Below are positions 13,848 through 18,420 of a stretch of DNA of 18,420 bases, in pieces. Every line of letters begins with the position of its first letter. Position 1 is the first letter of the stretch. The stretch is taken from the NCBI GenBank assembly GCA_910586005.1, contig CAJUHG010000060.1, forward strand, positions 1-18,420, written 5' to 3'. The stretch is from an uncultured Lachnospiraceae bacterium (GTDB taxonomy: Bacteria > Bacillota > Clostridia > Lachnospirales > Lachnospiraceae). A program made the position numbers and the translations under genes. The notes beneath the pieces were generated by a model. That model was not told where the DNA came from, did not search any database, and worked only from the letters and a program-made list of their open reading frames with translations.

Positions 13848-15533
13848 ATGTTACAATTAAAAAATATAACCATCACACATAAGAAAGATTTTAGAGAGAT
13901 TTTAAAGGATTTTTCTTTTGTTTTAAATGCTGGAGATAAGGCAGTAATTATTGGGGAAGAGGGAAATGGTAAGTCTACTTTATTAAAATTGATTTATCAA
14001 GAATCTCTAATAGAAAATTATGCAGAGTATACAGGGGAGATTATTAGAAATCATAAACAATTAGGATATTTGGCACAAGAATTGTCTGTTCATCAGAAGA
14101 CAGATAGAATAGATGAATATTTCTACCAAATCCCTGCGTTTTTTGAAAAAACTCCTAAGGAATTAGGAGCGATTGCAAGAAATCTTGGGCTTTCTCAAAG
14201 TTTTTTTTTCGAGGATAGAAAAATTCAAACTTTGTCTGGGGGAGAAAAGGTTAAAATGCAATTAGCAGGGATTTTATTAAGACAACCAGATATTCTTTTA
14301 TTAGACGAGCCATCAAATGATATTGATTTAGAGACATTAGAGTGGTTGGAACAGTTTATAAATGGATGTCACCTTCCAATACTTTATGTATCTCATGATG
14401 AGACTTTTATCCAAAGAACAGCAAATGTTATTATTCATTTAGAACAAATAAAACGCAAGACAGTTGCAAAATATACAATTGCAAAAATGGGATATGAACA
14501 ATATATTAGAGAACGTTTGCATAATTTACAGCGTCAAGAGCAATTAGCACACAAAGAACAAAGTGAATATAAAAAACAGATGGAACGCTTTCATAAAATT
14601 CAGCAAAAAGTAGAATATCAGCAAAATACTATTACTAGACAAGATCCTCATGGAGGAAAATTACTAAAAAAGAAGATGCACAATGTAAAATCTATGGAGC
14701 GAAGATTTGAGAGACAATATGAGAATCGAACACAAGTGATAGATACAGAATCTGCTATTTTTGCAAAATTTTCAGAACAAATTTATATCCCAAATGGAAA
14801 GATTATTCTTGATTTAACCATAGATAAATTAATGGTAAAAAAAGAAGATGATATCCTAAAAGAGCAAGAGAAAAAAGAGGAAAATATACTAGAAAAACAG
14901 AGTATAAAAGAGATTATAGAAAAGAAAATAGATAGAGAAGTAGTAGAGAATAGAGAAATCATAGAAAAAGAAGAAAGAGTCTTAGTAGAAAATATTTATC
15001 TTAACGTACAAGGTCCAGAAAAAATTTGTATCATTGGTAAAAATGGAGTTGGTAAAACTACTTTATTAAGAAGAATTGCCAAAGAATTATTAAACCGTTC
15101 AGATATTTGTGCTGCTTATATGCCTCAAAACTATGAAGAATTACTTGAATTACAAAAGACGCCCATAGAATTTTTACAAAAAGAATATAGTCAAACAGAA
15201 CGCAGCAACATTTGCACATATCTGGGAAGTATGAAATATACAGCAGATGAAATGGAACATAGTATTGCAGAATTATCTGGTGGTCAGAAGGCAAAATTAC
15301 TCTTTTTAAAAATGAGTATGGAAGGAAATGATGTGTTGCTTCTAGATGAACCTACGCGTAATTTTTCTCCATTGTCAAATCCAGTAATTCGAGAACTTTT
15401 AAAAAACTATAGAGGAGCAATTATCAGTGTATCCCATGATAGAAAATTTATGGAAGAAGTATGTGATAAAATATATGATTTGACAAAGAAAGGACTAGTT
15501 CAAGTTTCTTGTGCTGAAAAATGCACAGAATAG
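13848..15533 (+). CDS. ABC-F family ATPase (ribosome-associated)
   Basis: The 561-aa protein has two fused ATPase domains and no membrane segment, as in ABC-F proteins that act on the ribosome. Domain 1 has Walker A GEEGNGKST (36-44), signature LSGGEKVKMQLAG (129-141), Walker B ILLLDEPSNDID (149-160) and VSHDETF (181-187). A charged interdomain linker runs from about 205 to 295. Domain 2 has Walker A GKNGVGKTT (397-405), signature LSGGQKAKLL (476-485), Walker B VLLLDEPTRNFSP (496-508) and VSHDRKF (528-534). About 48 residues of Lys/Glu/Ile-rich sequence (331-378) are inserted near the start of domain 2. Some ABC-F proteins displace antibiotics from the ribosome, others are translation factors; sequence alone does not decide. 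The leader with terminator would fit an inducible resistance gene. It is first in an apparent four-gene operon. Confidence 0.88.
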   Translation: MLQLKNITITHKKDFREILKDFSFVLNAGDKAVIIGEEGNGKSTLLKLIYQESLIENYAEYTGEIIRNHKQLGYLAQELSVHQKTDRIDEYFYQIPAFFEKTPKELGAIARNLGLSQSFFFEDRKIQTLSGGEKVKMQLAGILLRQPDILLLDEPSNDIDLETLEWLEQFINGCHLPILYVSHDETFIQRTANVIIHLEQIKRKTVAKYTIAKMGYEQYIRERLHNLQRQEQLAHKEQSEYKKQMERFHKIQQKVEYQQNTITRQDPHGGKLLKKKMHNVKSMERRFERQYENRTQVIDTESAIFAKFSEQIYIPNGKIILDLTIDKLMVKKEDDILKEQEKKEENILEKQSIKEIIEKKIDREVVENREIIEKEERVLVENIYLNVQGPEKICIIGKNGVGKTTLLRRIAKELLNRSDICAAYMPQNYEELLELQKTPIEFLQKEYSQTERSNICTYLGSMKYTADEMEHSIAELSGGQKAKLLFLKMSMEGNDVLLLDEPTRNFSPLSNPVIRELLKNYRGAIISVSHDRKFMEEVCDKIYDLTKKGLVQVSCAEKCTE

Positions 15534-15541
15534 AGGAGATT

Positions 15542-16483
15542 ATGCAAGAACAGAGTTTTGCTTATGAAATAGTAAATCAAGAAGTTCATATTCTGCGCTG
15601 TTATGGAATAAGTGGCAGAATAATAATACCTGAAACATTAGAAGGCTTACCAGTGACAGAATTGTCTGCTTATACATTTGCAGAAGAAATAGAAGAAGAA
15701 CCAGAAAATAAGAGTGGGCTGTCCTGCATTTGTGGGACAGCATTAGAAGAATTGTATTTACCTAGTACAATTCAAAAATTGGGAAGATATTTATTTTATA
15801 ATTGTATTTATTTTGTTAAATTGTCTTTTTATAGTAATATTTCCTTTATAGGGGCAGGAGCCTTTACTGGATGTGAAAGACTTGTTTATCTTGAGATGCA
15901 TCAAAGAGAGGGGATATCTTGCCTGCGGGAAATTTTACAAGATTTAAAACAAGCTGTACTCGTAACTTGTTTGTCTTCTTGCATATTAAAGGAAAAGCAA
16001 TTAATTTGGTGCTTAGTTTATCCAGAATTTTTTGAAGAAGCAGTAGAAAATACGCCTGCTAGAATTATTTCCACTCAAACGCATGGAATGGGTATTCAAT
16101 ATAGAAATGCTTTCCATAATACACAAGTAGTTTTTTCTGAGTATGATAAATTATTTGAGATTGGAAGATATCATATAGATTTAAAAAATGTAATAGAAAT
16201 GGTAACTGCAAGACTTCATTATCCATATGCATTAGAAAAAGATGCAAGAGAAAACTATGCTATTTGGTTGCAAAAGCATTTAAAAGAAGCAACAGAATAT
16301 TTTTTAGAACAAGAAAAATTAGAAGAATTGAAGTGGATGGCAGAAGAATTTGTAGAAACAAGAGAAGAATTTGATATTTTATTACAAAGCGCAAATAAGA
16401 AAGCAGATACAGAAGCTTTAAGTCAACTGATGAGTATTTTGCATAGGCGATTTTCCAAAAGGAAAAAAAGTTTTACATTATAA
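15542..16483 (+). CDS. BspA-like leucine-rich repeat protein, intracellular
   Basis: The 313-aa protein has BspA-type (LRR_5) repeats in its N-terminal third. Examples are RIIIPETLEGLPVTELSAYTFAE (26-48), ALEELYLPSTIQKLGRYLFYNC (67-88) and SFIGAGAFTGCERLVYLEM (101-119). The rest (about 120-313) is not recognised and ends in a helical, basic tail. There is no signal peptide, so it is probably cytoplasmic, unlike secreted BspA adhesins. ATG at 15542 follows AGAGGAG closely. An in-frame ATG at 15521 would overlap the ABC-F gene by 13 bases but has no ribosome binding site. The next gene starts 12 bases after its stop. Its partnership with the VWA-like and MoxR genes suggests a substrate or adaptor role, which is inference. 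Confidence 0.8.
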   Translation: MQEQSFAYEIVNQEVHILRCYGISGRIIIPETLEGLPVTELSAYTFAEEIEEEPENKSGLSCICGTALEELYLPSTIQKLGRYLFYNCIYFVKLSFYSNISFIGAGAFTGCERLVYLEMHQREGISCLREILQDLKQAVLVTCLSSCILKEKQLIWCLVYPEFFEEAVENTPARIISTQTHGMGIQYRNAFHNTQVVFSEYDKLFEIGRYHIDLKNVIEMVTARLHYPYALEKDARENYAIWLQKHLKEATEYFLEQEKLEELKWMAEEFVETREEFDILLQSANKKADTEALSQLMSILHRRFSKRKKSFTL

Positions 16484-16495
16484 TGTAAGGAAATC

Positions 16496-17803
16496 ATGAT
16501 GTTTGAAGAAAAATTAATAGAAAAAATAGATATTTGTAATGAGATTCTAAAGGATTGTCAAAATGAATTATATTTAAATATGCGTTTTTTAGATGTGGCA
16601 TTGCATAGTTTAAAATCTGAGCCAACAATGAGAGTGCAAAGTACAGCCACAGATGGAAATTTATTTTCTTATAATCCTATATTTTTGATAGAACAATATA
16701 AGGTGGGAAACGTATCTATAAACCGTTGTTACCTCCATAGTATGTTTCATTGTTTATTTGGTCATATTTGGAATAAAAAAGAACAAGAAGAACTATCTCT
16801 TTGGAATCTTGCCTGTGATATTTCTATAGAGTATATCATAGATGGACTTCCTTATAGGTGTTTGCGCAATCCACCAAAGCCATATCGTAGGGCTGTATAT
16901 GAAGGATTATTAAAAAAAATTTCTGTGATTCATGCAGAAGGAGTATTTCACTTATTAGAAAAGGCGGAATTAGATATTCGGGTAGTGGCAAGGATGATAC
17001 AGGAATTTACTGTGGACGATCATAGCTTATGGGAGAAGGATTCTTCTACTCCTAAAATTCCAATAGAACAGCAGAACAAGTGGAAAGATCTCCAAGATAA
17101 AATGCAAACAGAATTGGAAACTTTTTCAAAAGAAGCCGCAGAAGATTCTAAGGGGCTTTTAGAGCAACTTCATGTGGAAAATCGAGAGCGATATGATTAT
17201 AGAACATTTTTGAAAAAGTTTTCTGTTTTAAAAGAGGAAATACAGGTAGATATGGATAGTTTTGACTATATCTTTTACAATTATGGAATGGAATTGTATG
17301 GAAATATGCCATTAATAGAACCTCAAGAGACAAAAGAAATACAAAAAATTGAGGATTTTGTGATTGTGATAGACACTTCTATGTCTTGTAAGGCATGTCT
17401 AGTTCAAAAATTTTTAGAGGAAACTTATAGTATTTTAAATCAGTCGGAATCCTTTTGTAGAACATTTTGCATTCATATTATTCAATGTGATGAGAGAGTA
17501 CAGTCTGATGTAGTAATTGAAAATCAAAAACAACTTGAGCAATATATGCAACAATTTCAAGTAAAAGGAATGGGTGGTACAGATTTTCGGCCAGCATTTG
17601 ACTATATAGATACACTTTTGGCAAAAAAAGTATTTCATAAATTAAGAGGTCTTATTTATTTTACAGATGGATATGGAAGATATCCTTTGAAAAAACCGCC
17701 TTATGACACAGCTTTTGTGTTTTTTCAAGAAGATTACCTAGATGTGGATGTGCCACCTTGGGCAATAAAATTGGTACTGGATGAACAACAGTTAGTCTAT
17801 TAG
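16496..17803 (+). CDS. Putative metallopeptidase-like / VWA-like domain protein (DUF2201 type)
   Basis: The 435-aa protein combines an N-terminal domain of the putative-metallopeptidase family that precedes VWA-like domains (about 20-240) with a C-terminal VWA-like domain (about 285-415). The N-terminal domain shows ATDGNLFSYNP (51-61), HSMFHCLFGH (81-90) and NLACDISIEYII (104-115). The VWA part has a complete metal-ion-dependent adhesion site: DTSMS (293-297), T362 in GGTDFRP and D391 in FTDGYG. The histidines of the zinc motif are kept, but the glutamate of HExxH is Ser (HSMFH), so peptidase activity is doubtful. AAGG (16487-16490) suits ATG 16496 or 16499. Such proteins pair with MoxR-type ATPases, and one follows 17 bases downstream. 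Confidence 0.85.
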   Translation: MMFEEKLIEKIDICNEILKDCQNELYLNMRFLDVALHSLKSEPTMRVQSTATDGNLFSYNPIFLIEQYKVGNVSINRCYLHSMFHCLFGHIWNKKEQEELSLWNLACDISIEYIIDGLPYRCLRNPPKPYRRAVYEGLLKKISVIHAEGVFHLLEKAELDIRVVARMIQEFTVDDHSLWEKDSSTPKIPIEQQNKWKDLQDKMQTELETFSKEAAEDSKGLLEQLHVENRERYDYRTFLKKFSVLKEEIQVDMDSFDYIFYNYGMELYGNMPLIEPQETKEIQKIEDFVIVIDTSMSCKACLVQKFLEETYSILNQSESFCRTFCIHIIQCDERVQSDVVIENQKQLEQYMQQFQVKGMGGTDFRPAFDYIDTLLAKKVFHKLRGLIYFTDGYGRYPLKKPPYDTAFVFFQEDYLDVDVPPWAIKLVLDEQQLVY

Positions 17804-17820
17804 AAAGCAGGAATTAAACT

Positions 17821-18420
17821 ATGAATATTAAGCGAACTAAGGCAGAAATTAAAAATACCATAGAAGCCTATTTAAAAAAAGATGCGTATGGAAATTATGA
17901 AATACCTTCTATTCGGCAGCGGCCAATATTTCTATTAGGTTCACCAGGGATTGGTAAAACACAAATTATGGAACAGATTTCAAGAGAATGTGGTATTGGA
18001 TTGGTTGCCTATACAATTACACATCATACCAGACAGAGTGCGATTGGGTTACCTTTTATTTCAAAGAAGCAGTATAATGGGAAAGAATATGCAGTGACAG
18101 AATATACCATGAGTGAAATTGTAGGTTCCATCTATGAAAAAATGGAACAAACCAAACTACAGGAAGGAATTCTCTTTATTGATGAAATTAATTGTGTTTC
18201 AGAGACACTTGCACCAGCAATGTTACAGTTTTTACAATGTAAATCTTTTGGTAATCATAAAATCCCAGAAGGATGGATAATCGTTGCAGCAGGAAATCCT
18301 CCAGAATACAATAAATCTGTGAGAGAATTTGATGTGGTTACTTTGGATCGCGTGAAAAGAATTGAAGTAGAAGCAGATTTTGAGGTATGGAAAGAATATG
18401 CATATCAACAAGGATTACAT
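17821..18420 (+). CDS. MoxR-type AAA ATPase, 3' end beyond the window
   Basis: The first 200 residues are present and the frame runs off the window edge. They show Walker A GSPGIGKT (40-47), Walker B ILFIDEIN (117-124), sensor 1 VAAGNPPEYN (155-164) and an arginine-bearing stretch TLDRVKRIEV (174-183). This order and spacing is typical of MoxR-family AAA+ ATPases, which form hexameric chaperones that remodel partner proteins, often together with a VWA-domain protein. The start ATG has AGGAA about ten bases upstream. It is the fourth gene of the apparent operon that begins with the ABC-F gene and directly follows its likely VWA partner. Confidence 0.88.
   Translation, partial: MNIKRTKAEIKNTIEAYLKKDAYGNYEIPSIRQRPIFLLGSPGIGKTQIMEQISRECGIGLVAYTITHHTRQSAIGLPFISKKQYNGKEYAVTEYTMSEIVGSIYEKMEQTKLQEGILFIDEINCVSETLAPAMLQFLQCKSFGNHKIPEGWIIVAAGNPPEYNKSVREFDVVTLDRVKRIEVEADFEVWKEYAYQQGLH

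Overview
The window is AT-rich bacterial DNA that reads like a chromosome of a low-GC Clostridia species, most likely Lachnospiraceae. The basis is the codon bias, the AGGAG-type ribosome binding sites, a stand-alone three-domain S1 protein, a UgpC/MsmX-type ATPase next to a PucR-type regulator, a fused FolB-FolK, an intracellular BspA-like leucine-rich-repeat protein and the LRR / VWA-like / MoxR gene trio. No insertion sequence, prophage, CRISPR array, tRNA or rRNA was recognised.

Layout. 1-452: no protein gene. It holds terminator-like hairpins, a long inverted repeat and a candidate structured leader RNA ahead of the S1-domain gene (453-1355). 1353-1680: ten copies of an AT-rich unit of about 33 bp. 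1684-2903: a lytic transglycosylase overlapping a dUTPase. 2904-3410: about 500 bp without a recognised gene, rich in small hairpins, with a possible 26-codon hydrophobic ORF. 3411-5727: a sugar ABC transporter ATPase and a PucR-type regulator, separated by a strong hairpin. 5740-6815: an uncharacterised 61-aa ORF coupled by ATGA to a charged coiled-coil protein. 6872-6920: a bidirectional terminator between convergent units. 6999-9245 (minus): an LTA-synthase-family membrane sulfatase with an unusual C-terminal tail. Its promoter region has three direct repeats with an 11-bp period that match the Bacillus PhoP box. 9523-13253: a folate cluster (folC, folE, folP, folB-folK). 13254-13847: about 600 bp without a large ORF, containing a clearly structured RNA that ends in a strong intrinsic terminator. 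13848-18420: an apparent four-gene operon of ABC-F ATPase, leucine-rich-repeat protein, putative metallopeptidase/VWA-like protein and MoxR-type AAA ATPase, the last cut by the window edge.

Working together. FolE opens the pterin branch from GTP. FolB and FolK make the pterin pyrophosphate, FolP joins it to p-aminobenzoate, and FolC adds glutamate; dihydrofolate reductase and the pyrophosphate-removing step are not in the window. The ABC-F gene sits behind a structured leader with a terminator, which is the usual layout of attenuated ribosome-protection genes. MoxR and VWA-like proteins usually act as chaperone pairs.

The best candidates for something undescribed are the structured RNA before the ABC-F gene, the S1 leader RNA with its competing folds, the 33-bp repeat array, and the MoxR/VWA/LRR operon whose metallopeptidase-like domain lacks the glutamate of HExxH. 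All assignments come from reading motifs by eye; no database search or folding program was used.
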